A stretch of 64,000 nt of DNA from Haloimpatiens lingqiaonensis (GTDB lineage Bacteria; Bacillota; Clostridia; Clostridiales; Clostridiaceae). The translations under genes and the position numbers were made by a program. This document shows positions 8,259 to 16,177 of this stretch, piece after piece (the stretch's first letter is position 1; each line of letters starts with the position of its first letter). The stretch lies in the NCBI RefSeq assembly GCF_044502415.1, contig NZ_CP172402.1; one strand, given 5' to 3'. Under the pieces are notes generated by a model. It was not told the origin of the DNA. It made no database searches and saw only the letters and a list, made by a program, of their open reading frames with translations.

Positions 8259-8978
8259 TTAATTTTGTTCAAGCTTAGATTTATCACTAAATTCCCACCT
8301 ATAATGCCCAGCAACCTTAGCTCTCCATAAATTAAAATTAGCCACTTCACTGGCGTGGGGAGTGCTATTGTGTATTAGGTATGGTACACCGTCTCGGCCT
8401 CTCTTATCAGATATTATGCCTATATGCTCATAGGGCTCTAAAAAAACCACTATGTCGCCAGGCTGCCACTGTTTTAAATTATCCACTTCAAAGGGCTTAA
8501 TTTCTTTAGTTAAATTCATAGCATGTCTTTGAAAAAATACGTTAAGGTTTGGAACTCTTCTAAAGTCTATATTAGGATCTGGTGAGTTATTAACCCTAGG
8601 ATAGGCTTTTATATTTGCACTTATATCATTATCCACTAGTGTTTTTAAATCAACGCTAGCACCCTTAAATGCTCTCCAAATAACGTCAGTACAAACACCT
8701 TCCCCCTCAGGAGGATATCCGCCTACATAATAGACGCTTTTATATTTAGTTTTAATTTTAGCTTCTTCCCTAGCGGCGTTTACCAAGTCTATGGGATCAA
8801 AAACATTGTTGTTATTTTTATCTATTTTTGCGTAATCATCAGGTACTTTCACCTTTTTTAAAGGATTTTTAACATAAGGACTCTTGATAAAAGAATTAAT
8901 TTCACTTCTAAAAATAAATAAGCAAAATAATATAATTACTGCACATAAAAATAGTGAGATTTTCGCTAGCTTTTTCAA
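8259..8978 (-). CDS. DUF1287 family protein, membrane-anchored
   Basis: A protein of about 239 residues with an N-terminal hydrophobic segment (KISLFLCAVIILFCLFIF) acting as signal or anchor. The rest is extracellular, with the DUF1287 pattern: YYVGGYPPEGEGVCTDVIWR near 90, DFRRVPNL near 135 and QPGDIVVF..HIGIISD near 175-190. The invariant Cys and His resemble an NlpC/P60-like papain fold, but no reaction is established. TTG 8978 has the AGAGGTG site at proper distance. GTG 8987 is an upstream alternative that overlaps this site. Confidence 0.8.
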   Translation of the reverse strand: MKKLAKISLFLCAVIILFCLFIFRSEINSFIKSPYVKNPLKKVKVPDDYAKIDKNNNNVFDPIDLVNAAREEAKIKTKYKSVYYVGGYPPEGEGVCTDVIWRAFKGASVDLKTLVDNDISANIKAYPRVNNSPDPNIDFRRVPNLNVFFQRHAMNLTKEIKPFEVDNLKQWQPGDIVVFLEPYEHIGIISDKRGRDGVPYLIHNSTPHASEVANFNLWRAKVAGHYRWEFSDKSKLEQN

Positions 8979-9345
8979 ATAAAACACCTCTTCACATAGA
9001 GATTTTATAAAAATTTAAATGTGATTTAAAATTTAGGATTTTAAATTTGGAATTTAGAATTTAAGATCTATTATTTTTAATTTAAAATTTAAAATGTAGA
9101 ATGAAGGTTGAATTTCCAAATGAATTTCTTAAATTTATATTCTAAAAAACTCCAAAAGGAGTTTTATCCTTAATTGTCAACTGTCAACTGTCAACTGACC
9201 ATTGTCAATTGTCCATTGTCAATTGTCCATTGTCAACTGACCATTGTCACTGTCCATTTTCAATTCTATAATATAATTATATATATAATTTAAATAAAAG
9301 GGTAAATTATTGGTTACAAAAATATGTAAAAAATGTGACGAAATA
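8979..9345. other. gene-free stretch with degenerate AT repeats
   Basis: No gene was seen. It holds AATTTAAAATTT-type degenerate repeats (9010-9100), a hairpin AAAAACTCC/GGAGTTTT at about 9147-9167 like that of the MITE family, and a heptamer array (separate entry). Confidence 0.6.
9172..9262. repeat. heptamer tandem array (TTGTCAA/CTGTCAA type)
   Basis: About 12 units of 7 bp that vary between TTGTCAA, CTGTCAA, TTGTCCA and CTGACCA while keeping the register. Confidence 0.85.
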
Positions 9346-9347
9346 AT

Positions 9348-9376
9348 AAAAAACCGCATGATGGGGATCATGCGGT
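9348..9376 (-). terminator. terminator of abrB
   Basis: Read on the minus strand, CCGCATGA, a short loop and TCATGCGG are followed by six T residues. Confidence 0.9.
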
Positions 9377-9410
9377 AATAAGCAAAATTATGTAATCAAT
9401 ATTCTATATA

Positions 9411-9656
9411 TTATTTTTCAGTCTTTATTTCGTTTAAGCAAGACTTACAAATATTTTTACCTTTATAGTTTATAACGTCTCTTGCATTTCCGCAGAAGAT
9501 ACAAGCAGGCTCATATTTCTTTAATATTATTTGTTCTCCATCTACATAGATTTCTAAAGCGTCTTTTTCAGCGATATCCAAAGTTCTTCTTAACTCTATT
9601 GGGATAACAATTCTTCCTAATTCGTCTACTCTTCTTACTACACCAGTTGATTTCAT
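9411..9656 (-). CDS. abrB: AbrB/SpoVT-family transition-state regulator
   Basis: An 81-residue DNA-binding protein. Residues 1-50 (MKSTGVVRRVDELGRIVIPI onward) are the AbrB swapped-hairpin domain. The C-terminal part has CIFC (about 53-56) and CKSC (about 72-75), a possible zinc knuckle common in clostridial AbrB proteins. In Firmicutes AbrB represses stationary-phase and sporulation genes. A strong promoter lies about 280 bases upstream, so the mRNA has a long leader that contains a copy of the 130-bp repeat. Confidence 0.93.
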   Translation of the reverse strand: MKSTGVVRRVDELGRIVIPIELRRTLDIAEKDALEIYVDGEQIILKKYEPACIFCGNARDVINYKGKNICKSCLNEIKTEK

Positions 9657-9691
9657 TTTAAAATTCCTCCTTATATTTTAAATTCATTTTA

Positions 9692-9821
9692 TCCGATGAC
9701 TACCTGCCGTAACACTCCCACTTCTAACAAAGTGGGAGATAACGGCAGCTACGTCCCTGGATAACGATCTCTAACCTTCAGTTGGAGTAAAAACTCCATC
9801 TGAAACTAAGAGCTCTGTTTA
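9692..9821 (+). repeat. 130-bp double-hairpin repeat, copy 3 (abrB leader)
   Basis: Same 130-bp ends (TCCGATGACT ... GCTCTGTTTA). It lies between the abrB promoter and its start codon, antisense to its usual reading, so it will be transcribed in the abrB leader. Confidence 0.9.
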
Positions 9822-9938
9822 TACAGCTTTCGACAAATTGACAGGATATTTTCCGTTAATTTGACATATAAGATGATTAAGCGATTAAATAATTATTCGG
9901 TAAAATTACAAAATAATTATTAACTTCCATCTATAGTT

Positions 9939-9967
9939 AATATACTACCATTTTATACAAATGTCAA
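9939..9967 (-). promoter_or_regulatory. sigma-A promoter for abrB
   Basis: On the minus strand: TTGACA (9967-9962), a 17-base spacer and TATATT (9944-9939). The leader is about 275 nt. The remainder of 9968-10442 holds no gene that I can see. Confidence 0.7.
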
Positions 9968-10442
9968 TATGTTTTTTAAAGTTTATACATTTTTTACTAT
10001 TTGTTAAGAATTTAGATTTATCAATGGGTTTAGCGAAAACATGTATAAAAAACCTGCAAAATTTATAAAAATCATAGGAAGAAAATTTTACAATAAAAAA
10101 AGTAATTATATGGATTAATCATACTATATGTCGAAATGCTTGTCTAATTAATAGAGTTAAATATGATGTTTATTAAATTATTGCCCTTATATGAAAAAAG
10201 TATTCATAAATTTTGAAAAAAGAAACAAAATATACCTATTAAATAAAAGCAAAAAACTAATAATGTTTGTAGTACGTTGTATGATATTTTTTTAAAGGGG
10301 TATAAATGTAAATAATAAGAAAAATTTTTATATAGTTAATTAATAGGAGTTGTGGGTTATAATATAAAAATGTAGAGCTTGAAATTTATGTATGAAAGAG
10401 AGTAATATATTATAAAAAATTAGAAGGGTCTAGGTTGATTTT

Positions 10443-11831
10443 ATGAATGATATAATAAAGATTTTAAAAGAATTTTCAATAAAAGAAAATAAAAATTTGT
10501 ATATAGTAGGTGGATACATAAGAGATAAGTTGATGAATTCAAAAAGTCCATCGGAAGATATAGATATAATTTATGAAGGAGACATAAAAGAGCTGAGGGA
10601 TTATTTGGGCTTAAATGAACAAGATATATATCCATTAAAGGCAGAAATGGGTGTGTATAGGGCTATAGTAAAAGGAAAAATCATTGACATGAGTAATTTA
10701 AAGGGAAAAAGTATAGAGGAGGATTTAGTAAAGAGAGATTTTACGGTAAATTCTATAGCACTTAATTTGAGAGATAATTCTATAATAGATCCTTTTCAAG
10801 GAAGAAAGCATCTAAGAAATAGATTGTTGAAAGAAACAAGCAGCGAAAGTATTAAAAATGATAGGGTTAGGATACTTAGGGGAATTAGGATGACAATAAA
10901 AAACGGAATGCATTTTTCTAAAGAAACGGAAAATACCGTAATAGCCCAAAGTAAATATTTAAAGGAATGTACTAAGGAAAGAGTGTTTAGTGAATTCATG
11001 AAAATAATAAGTTGTGATGAGTTTGGGGATGCATTTAGCATATTAGATACTTATGGTGTTTTAAAACATCTTATTCCCTATGTGGAAGAGCATAAGACCA
11101 TAGGAAAATGTAAATACCATGCAACGGATGCTTTTACTCACATGAACACCTCATATAAGGCTTTTAAGCAATTAATAAAAGGTGAAATAAAGGTAGAGGG
11201 GTTAAATTTAAATTCCTTAGCTAAAAAAATAGGAGAATTTAATTTAGAACATTATATGGCGTTTGCTATATTCAGTCATGATATAGGAAAATATCCTTGC
11301 TATAAAGAAGAACAGGGGAAAGTGAGTTTTTTAAATCATGAGAAGGTTGGAGCTAAAATAATAAATGAATTTTGCAATTTTTGGAGATTTCCTAAGGAAG
11401 CCAACAGGATAATTACTAAGGTTGTGGAAGGGCATATGTACCCTTTAGGATTGTTCAAGAGCCAATCAAAAGATCATAAAAAGAGTTTCTACAAGTTTTT
11501 TAATAAATATAAAGAATTTACTCCATATATATTGATGGCATCCTTTTGTGATATATATGCAACTAATATTTTTGCTAATAAATATGATGAGGGTTGTAAA
11601 TATAAGGAATTTATAGAGAATTTTTTAAGAGAATATAGCATTTACATGGAAGTTAAAGCTAATCCTATACTCCATGGGAACGAATTGGTGAAGATATTTA
11701 ATTTAGAGAATGAACAAATAGGAGAAGCCTTACTAGTGTTAGAGGAAATGAAATATAGGGGATTGATAGAAAGTAAAGAACAAGCAGTGAATTTTTTAGA
11801 AAAAAGGTGTATAATAAGAAAGAATATTTGA
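10443..11831 (+). CDS. CCA tRNA nucleotidyltransferase family protein with HD domain
   Basis: A 462-residue protein. Residues 15-60 hold the class II nucleotidyltransferase head, YIVGGYIRDKLM followed by EDIDIIYEG with the two catalytic Asp. Residues about 100-180 are the RNA-binding region (ENDRVRILRGIRM-like). A C-terminal HD domain carries the FSHDIGKYP motif near 280. The family adds CCA, or A residues, to tRNA 3' ends in the cytoplasm, and the HD part has phosphohydrolase activity in some members. The exact specificity (CCA versus A-adding) cannot be read here. It starts at ATG, and a weak ribosome site (GAAGGGTC) precedes it. Confidence 0.85.
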   Translation: MNDIIKILKEFSIKENKNLYIVGGYIRDKLMNSKSPSEDIDIIYEGDIKELRDYLGLNEQDIYPLKAEMGVYRAIVKGKIIDMSNLKGKSIEEDLVKRDFTVNSIALNLRDNSIIDPFQGRKHLRNRLLKETSSESIKNDRVRILRGIRMTIKNGMHFSKETENTVIAQSKYLKECTKERVFSEFMKIISCDEFGDAFSILDTYGVLKHLIPYVEEHKTIGKCKYHATDAFTHMNTSYKAFKQLIKGEIKVEGLNLNSLAKKIGEFNLEHYMAFAIFSHDIGKYPCYKEEQGKVSFLNHEKVGAKIINEFCNFWRFPKEANRIITKVVEGHMYPLGLFKSQSKDHKKSFYKFFNKYKEFTPYILMASFCDIYATNIFANKYDEGCKYKEFIENFLREYSIYMEVKANPILHGNELVKIFNLENEQIGEALLVLEEMKYRGLIESKEQAVNFLEKRCIIRKNI

Positions 11832-11855
11832 AAACGATACAAGGAGGAATACAGC

Positions 11856-12500
11856 GTGAAATTTTTTATTGATACAGCTAATGTGGAAGAAATAAGAAAA
11901 GCTAGCGAACTTGGAATAATAGATGGAGCAACAACTAATCCATCTCTTATAGCAAAAGAAGGAAGAGATTTACAAGAGGTTATTGCAGAGATTTGTTCAA
12001 TAGTAGATGGACCTATAAGTGCTGAAGTTATGAGCCTTGATGCAGATAACATGGTTAAGGAAGCAAAAGTACTTTCTAAACTTCATGAAAATGTAGTAAT
12101 TAAAATACCAATGTGTGAAGAAGGATTAAAGGCAGTAAGCAGACTTTCTAAAGAAGGAATAAGAACAAATGTAACTTTAATTTTCTCAGCTCAACAAGCA
12201 TTACTTGCAGCTAAAGCAGGAGCAAGCTTTGTAAGTCCATTTATAGGAAGACTTGATGACATAGGAAATGGTGGAATGGCTATAATAGAAGATATAGCTG
12301 AAATATTTGCTATATACGGTATAGAAACAGAAATAATAGCTGCCAGTGTAAGAACTCCAATGCATGTTTTAGAATGTGCAAAAGCAGGCTGCGATATAGC
12401 TACAATACCTTATAAAGTTATAATGCAAATGGTTAAACATCCATTAACCGATGCAGGGATAAAGAAATTTATTGAGGACTATGAAAAGTCACAAAAATAA
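11856..12500 (+). CDS. fsa: transaldolase (fructose-6-phosphate aldolase-like)
   Basis: A 214-residue TIM-barrel enzyme of the short transaldolase/FSA type. It opens MKFFIDTANVEEIRKASELG, has the DGATTNPSLIAKEG segment, and the Schiff-base Lys lies in VVIKIPMCEEGLKAV near residue 83. Short transaldolases of this class act in the non-oxidative pentose phosphate route. The length is standard. It has an AAGGAGG site and a terminator follows. It lies 24 bases after the previous gene and may be co-transcribed. Confidence 0.93.
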   Translation: MKFFIDTANVEEIRKASELGIIDGATTNPSLIAKEGRDLQEVIAEICSIVDGPISAEVMSLDADNMVKEAKVLSKLHENVVIKIPMCEEGLKAVSRLSKEGIRTNVTLIFSAQQALLAAKAGASFVSPFIGRLDDIGNGGMAIIEDIAEIFAIYGIETEIIAASVRTPMHVLECAKAGCDIATIPYKVIMQMVKHPLTDAGIKKFIEDYEKSQK

Positions 12501-12537
12501 GTTCTAATATTAACCTTATAAAAGGTGTATTATAAGT

Positions 12538-12571
12538 AAATCCACAGGTATCTGGTCCTGTGGATTTTGTT
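12538..12571 (+). terminator. terminator of the transaldolase gene
   Basis: AAATCCACAGG and CCTGTGGATTT form an 11-bp stem followed by TTGTT. A fragment of the 130-bp repeat begins inside the tail. Confidence 0.85.
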
Positions 12572-12607
12572 AGAAGTGGGAGTGTTACGGCAGGTAGTCA
12601 TCGGATA
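12569..12607 (-). repeat. 130-bp repeat, 39-bp fragment
   Basis: The reverse complement of the first 39 bases of the unit (TCCGATGACT ... TTCTAACA). The rest is missing. It is joined directly to a solo MITE-type end (12628-12639). Confidence 0.8.
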
Positions 12608-12639
12608 AAAATTATTATTTTATAACTGTGAAAGTTGAA
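12608..12639. repeat. solo right end of the MITE-like family
   Basis: TTATTTTATAACTGTGAAAG followed by TTGAA matches the right end of the elements at 238-633 and 28854-29308. No left end is found nearby. Confidence 0.55.
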
Positions 12640-12739
12640 TTTGTAACTTTTGAATATATATTAGGAAAAAGGATAAAATTGAGAATATATATTAGTAAAA
12701 AAGGATAGAATTAAGAAAAGAATTAACATAAAAGTTATG

Positions 12740-12922
12740 CAATCCACATAAACTTAACAGGTTATTAACATGGTAAATGTGGATAATGTGAATAAGTTTT
12801 GTGCAAATAGTCAGAGAAAACCATTAGAATTATTTAAACATGCAATTTGAATTTTAAACAAGTTGTCCACAAAAGTTGTGGATTAAATGTTGATAAATGT
12901 GGATAAGTGTGAGTTATGCACA
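12740..12922. promoter_or_regulatory. DnaA-box cluster
   Basis: Two perfect TTATCCACA boxes (complement TGTGGATAA) lie at 12778-12786 and 12898-12906. Boxes with one mismatch lie at 12787-12795, 12863-12871, 12877-12885, 12888-12896 and 12914-12922, and a 7/9 match at 12740-12748. A very AT-rich tract (12923-13050) follows. The order of boxes then AT-rich DNA is origin-like, but dnaA and dnaN are not here. It fits an origin-control cluster or a DnaA-regulated promoter for the next gene. Confidence 0.7.
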
Positions 12923-13145
12923 TTTATATTATAAATTTATATAGAAACTTAAGAATTATTATAAATTTTTAATATAAAAATAAAATGAATAACTTGTAAT
13001 AAGGTTATAATTACCGTATAATATATATGTAAGTAATGTATATAAGTGAATTATTTTAGCTTAATAATGTCCATAAATTTATTATAGTGGATAATTTTAA
13101 GTATCCGCTTATATTAAAATTCATAAAGGGAGGAGTTTTTATTAA

Positions 13146-13753
13146 GTGGAAAAAAAAGATTTTTTTTCTATTGAAACTATAAATAAATTGGCTAGAGATG
13201 TATCTATAAACAATATAGTGCCTTATGATGATTTGCCACAATACGATCTTTTTTTATCGCAGGTAATAGACTATTTGAATGATAGATTTGAAAATGAAAA
13301 ATATACAAAAAATATTGTTCAAAATTATATTAAAAGTGAAATTATATCTAAACCAGAGGATGGCAAAAAAGAGGATACACTAAACTTCATCTAGCACAGT
13401 TAGTACTTTTAAGTTACATGAGACCGATACTTACAACGGAAGAGATAAGTAAGGTTTTTAGATTAGCTTTTAATGAGATCAATGACAGAAGTGACGATAT
13501 AATATCTTGGGAAAAGGCATATAAAATATTTTCTAAAATACAAGAAGAAAGTTTTTCAGATTTTTTATGTAAGGATTATTTTAAAGAAGATAAGTTTAAT
13601 GAAATAATAAGTGGATTAAATTTAAAAAACACTGATGAAGAAAGAATTTTAGTATTTTTAGTAGTGATGACTTTAATAGCTCAAGCTAGTGCTATAAAGA
13701 AATTAGTACAAAAGATAGTAGATGAGTATAAAAATGAGAAATCTGAAGAATAA
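13146..13753 (+). pseudogene. DUF1836 family protein, frameshifted
   Basis: Two frames together make one DUF1836 protein of about 200 residues. The first (13146-13394, GTG start after GGGAGGAG) covers SVDIPLY-like DLPQYDLFLSQVIDYLNDRF and NYIKSEIISKP. The second frame continues as GYTKLHLAQLVLLSYMRPIL and goes on to 13753. The break is at the A6 run 13365-13370, and one more A restores the reading. The family is of unknown function with a MerR-like helix-turn-helix feel. It may be a true mutation or a homopolymer sequencing error. The upstream region is the DnaA-box cluster. Confidence 0.75.
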
Positions 13754-13765
13754 ATAATATATGAC

Positions 13766-13803
13766 CTTAGCTTCATGGTTAACATGGGGCTTTTATTTTT
13801 TTG
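13766..13803 (+). terminator. terminator after the DUF1836 gene
   Basis: AGCTTCATG, a short loop and CATGGGGCT followed by TTTTATTTTTTT. The stem is imperfect. Confidence 0.6.
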
Positions 13804-13889
13804 CTTAAAGACATGAGGCTAAAAAACAAGGAAAGCAATGGGAAAAGATATGAAAAGTACATATATATTATTGAAGGGAAGTGATATAT

Positions 13890-14039
13890 ATGGATTCTAT
13901 AGTTAACCTAATAGGGAATTTAGGATTTCCTATAGCCATAAGTCTATATCTTTTAATTAGAATTGAGGGAAAACTTGAAAATCTTACTCAAAGTATAAAC
14001 ACTCTTTCTAATGTGATAAATAAAAAACCGATTAATTAG
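13890..14039 (+). CDS. YvrJ family small protein
   Basis: A 49-residue protein with the YvrJ pattern: a hydrophobic segment around GFPIAISLYLLIRIEGKLE and a short heptad-like tail (LTQSINTLSNVI). ATG follows GAAGGGAAGTG. YvrJ genes usually follow DUF1659 and DUF2922 genes. Here those two are 29 kb away (42559-43010), so the module is split. Function is unknown. Confidence 0.8.
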   Translation: MDSIVNLIGNLGFPIAISLYLLIRIEGKLENLTQSINTLSNVINKKPIN

Positions 14040-14040
14040 T

Positions 14041-14180
14041 TTGCCAGTTTGCCAAGTGTTAGAGTGCCAAGTGTTAGAGGACCAAGTATTAGAGGGCTAG
14101 GGTGTCAGAGGACCAAGTATTAGAGGGCTAGGGTGTCAGAGGGCTAGAGGGCTAGGAAAGGAGGATTTTCCTTCGCAATG
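14041..14180. repeat. degenerate tandem repeats (GGCTAGAG / TGCCAAG type)
   Basis: Runs of 7-8 bp units such as GTGCCAAGTGTTAGA and GAGGGCTAGGGTGTCA, followed by the MITE-core hairpin GATTTTCC/GGAAAATC (14163-14192) and a perfect GTGGGCAGAAAAAGC hairpin at about 14208-14239. A complementary version of the same units is seen at 18890-19050. Confidence 0.75.
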
Positions 14181-14233
14181 CTACGGAAAATCTTTATTAT
14201 AGTTTAGTGGGCAGAAAAAGCAAAGCTTTTTCT

Positions 14234-14411
14234 GCCCACTAGCCCACTAGCCCACTAGCCCACTAGCCCACTAGCCCACTAGCCCACTAGCCCACTAGCC
14301 CACTAGCCCACTAGCCCACTAGCCCACTAGCCCACTAGCCCACTAGCCCACTAGCCCACTAGCCCACTAGCCCACTAGCCCACTAGCCCACTAGCCCACT
14401 AGCCCACTAAT
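14234..14411. repeat. 8-bp minisatellite (AGCCCACT)n, about 22 units
   Basis: Almost perfect tandem copies of AGCCCACT over about 175 bp, ending in variants AATATCGG/CCCACTAA. It lies just beyond the 3' end of the selenoprotein gene on the other strand. The near identity of units points to recent expansion and probable length variation between strains. Confidence 0.95.
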
Positions 14412-14438
14412 ATCGGCCCACTAATATCGGCTCACTAG

Positions 14439-14735
14439 CTAACAGGTACTAGTTTTTATATTTGAAGGGATTATTTTTACTCCATTGCCAAATATGCCTG
14501 ATTGATAAACTAATTTAGCATTTTCAAAAATGAAGGATTCTTCTCTATCAGCTACAAATTTTATTCCATCTACTGTAGTTTCTATATCTCCCTCTCTTTG
14601 TTCATCCAGAACAATTCCAAGTTGAGGGCCGCCTCAGCCAAAGCCTTTTATCATTAATCTAACAGCAGATTTGTTCTTCTTAGTTAGACCTGAAGAAAGT
14701 ACTTCTCTTGATTTTTCATCTAAAATTAAATTCAT
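14439..14735 (-). CDS. HesB/IscA-like selenoprotein (UGA = Sec34)
   Basis: A frame of 98 residues runs from ATG 14735 to TAG 14439 if the in-frame TGA at 14636-14634 is read as selenocysteine: IKGFG-U-GGPQLGIVLDEQ. HesB-like proteins have Cys at this place (GxGCGGP), and a Sec form of this family is known. A short stem TTGTTC/GAACAA with loop TGGAT lies 19 bases after the TGA (14614-14598), as expected for a bacterial SECIS. An AGGAGGTG ribosome site lies at ideal distance. The role is probably Fe-S or redox related, since the usual C-terminal CxC of IscA is absent. Standard gene finding would miss or truncate it. Confidence 0.85.
14598..14614 (-). promoter_or_regulatory. bacterial SECIS hairpin
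   Basis: UUGUUC, loop UGGAU, GAACAA. A six-pair stem with GG in the apical loop, starting 19 nt after the UGA codon inside the coding region. Confidence 0.65.
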
Positions 14736-14750
14736 ATACAAACACCTCCT

Positions 14751-14767
14751 ATACCCGTATGGGGTAT
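14751..14767. promoter_or_regulatory. CsoR/CstR-like operator
   Basis: ATACCCGTATGGGGTAT is an inverted repeat, ATACCC-N5-GGGTAT, the form used by CsoR-family repressors (copper or persulfide sensors). It sits at the expected transcription start of the selenoprotein gene. Confidence 0.55.
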
Positions 14768-14777
14768 CTTTAATATT

Positions 14778-14806
14778 ATTATATGCATTTAATATTAGTA
14801 TGTCAA
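14778..14806 (-). promoter_or_regulatory. sigma-A promoter of the selenoprotein gene
   Basis: Minus strand TTGACA (14806-14801), a 17-base spacer and TATAAT (14783-14778). Both hexamers match consensus. Confidence 0.85.
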
Positions 14807-14984
14807 CTTAAAAAATAAAAATAAGTAGAATAAATAATTTTATATACAAATTTCAGCTATATTTATGCATATTGTGCATAAAATTTTAAAAAATTCAAAC
14901 AATAATTAAGTAATAGGCTAAATTTGGGTGATTTAGCAGTAAAAAAATAAGAATAGTTATACAAAGAACCGCTATTTTAAAAGG

Positions 14985-15014
14985 TTGACAAGGTTTTCAA
15001 TTCATAGTACTATG
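14985..15014 (+). promoter_or_regulatory. promoter of arcC with palindromic operator
   Basis: TTGACA (14985-14990), a 17-base spacer and TACTAT (15008-15013). The perfect palindrome CATAGTACTATG (15003-15014) covers the -10 box, with AAGGT and ACCTT arms further out, so a repressor site is likely. Confidence 0.65.
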
Positions 15015-15070
15015 ACCTTGCATAGAGTTTGTAATAATGTTAGGTTTTAATCGGTTGAGGAGGGGAACAT

Positions 15071-16015
15071 ATGAAAATAGTTTTGGCATTAGGTGGAAAT
15101 GCTTTGCAATCAGATCCAAAGGATAAAACTGCTGAGGCACAGCTTAACACTTGTAAAGAAACAGCTAAATCAATAGTTGATTTAATAGAAGAAGGTCATG
15201 AAATATCAATAGTTCACGGCAATGGACCACAGGTTGGTCAAATAGTAGCGTGTACAGAAACTGCTTATAAAGCAGATAATTCTAATGTGCTATTCCCTTT
15301 TGATGTTTGCGGATCTTTTTCACAAGGATACATAGGATATCATCTTCAAAATGCTATTTCAGAAGAGTTAAAAAAGAGAAATATAAATAAATCTGTAGGA
15401 ACTGTAGTTACTCAGGTTTTAGTGGATAAAAATGACAAAGGATTCCAAAACCCAACTAAACCTATAGGTTCATTCTATAGTAAAGAAGAAGCAGAAAAAT
15501 TGCAAAAGGAAAAAGGATATATTATGAAGGAAGATGCGGGTAGAGGGTATAGAAGAGTAGTAGCATCTCCAAAGCCAATAGATGTAATAGAAAAGGACTT
15601 AATAAAGAATTTAGTAGCATCAGGAGCAGTTGTAGTGTCTTGCGGAGGCGGTGGAATACCTGTTGTGCAAGAGAACAATACTATAAAGGGTGTAGCAGCA
15701 GTTATAGATAAGGACTTTGCAGCAGAAAAACTTGCTGAAATATTGGATGCAGATGTGCTTTTAATATTAACTGCAGTGGATAGAGTTTGTGTAAACTTCA
15801 ATAAACCAGATCAAAAATCCCTTGAGGTTATGACTTTAGAAGAAGTTGATAGATATATAGAGGAAGGACAATTTGCACCAGGAAGTATGCTTCCAAAGGT
15901 TGAAGCTTGTAAGAAATTTGCACAATTCAAAGAAGATAAAACAGCTATAATAGCATCTTTATCAAAAGCAAAAGAAGCTTTAAAAGGATTAAGTGGAACT
16001 AAGATTGTTAAGTAA
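15071..16015 (+). CDS. arcC: carbamate kinase
   Basis: A 314-residue amino-acid-kinase-fold enzyme that makes ATP from ADP and carbamoyl phosphate, the last step of the arginine deiminase pathway. Visible are MKIVLALGGNALQ, SIVHGNGPQVGQ near 47-58, FPFDVCGSFSQGYIGY and VVSCGGGGIPV near 195-205. The length is typical. The ATG follows GGAGGGGAAC. It has its own promoter and heads the arcC-arcA-argF series, in which each gene is separated by more than 130 bases. Confidence 0.96.
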   Translation: MKIVLALGGNALQSDPKDKTAEAQLNTCKETAKSIVDLIEEGHEISIVHGNGPQVGQIVACTETAYKADNSNVLFPFDVCGSFSQGYIGYHLQNAISEELKKRNINKSVGTVVTQVLVDKNDKGFQNPTKPIGSFYSKEEAEKLQKEKGYIMKEDAGRGYRRVVASPKPIDVIEKDLIKNLVASGAVVVSCGGGGIPVVQENNTIKGVAAVIDKDFAAEKLAEILDADVLLILTAVDRVCVNFNKPDQKSLEVMTLEEVDRYIEEGQFAPGSMLPKVEACKKFAQFKEDKTAIIASLSKAKEALKGLSGTKIVK

Positions 16016-16177
16016 TCCCATGATTTTACTTTATGTATAGAGAGTATTAGAGAGAACTAAGTGAATAGATAATATTTTTAAATAAGCTTTTAAAAATATT
16101 TAATGTATAAATTGCATAGGATATTTTGTAATTAATGGTTACAAAGATATGTGAACTACGAAGGGGGGATATTGACA

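Noticed and set aside
12740..13050. Naming this the chromosomal origin oriC
   Set aside because: dnaA, dnaN and rpmH are absent. The cluster supports DnaA binding but not origin identity.
13365..13370. Programmed -1 frameshift in the DUF1836 gene
   Set aside because: The A6 run reads GGC AAA AAA GAG, so A-AAA-AAG is not in the needed phase. Mutation or sequence error is more likely.
14234..14411. Resemblance to a CRISPR array
   Set aside because: The units are 8 bp and contiguous with no spacers, and no cas gene is near.
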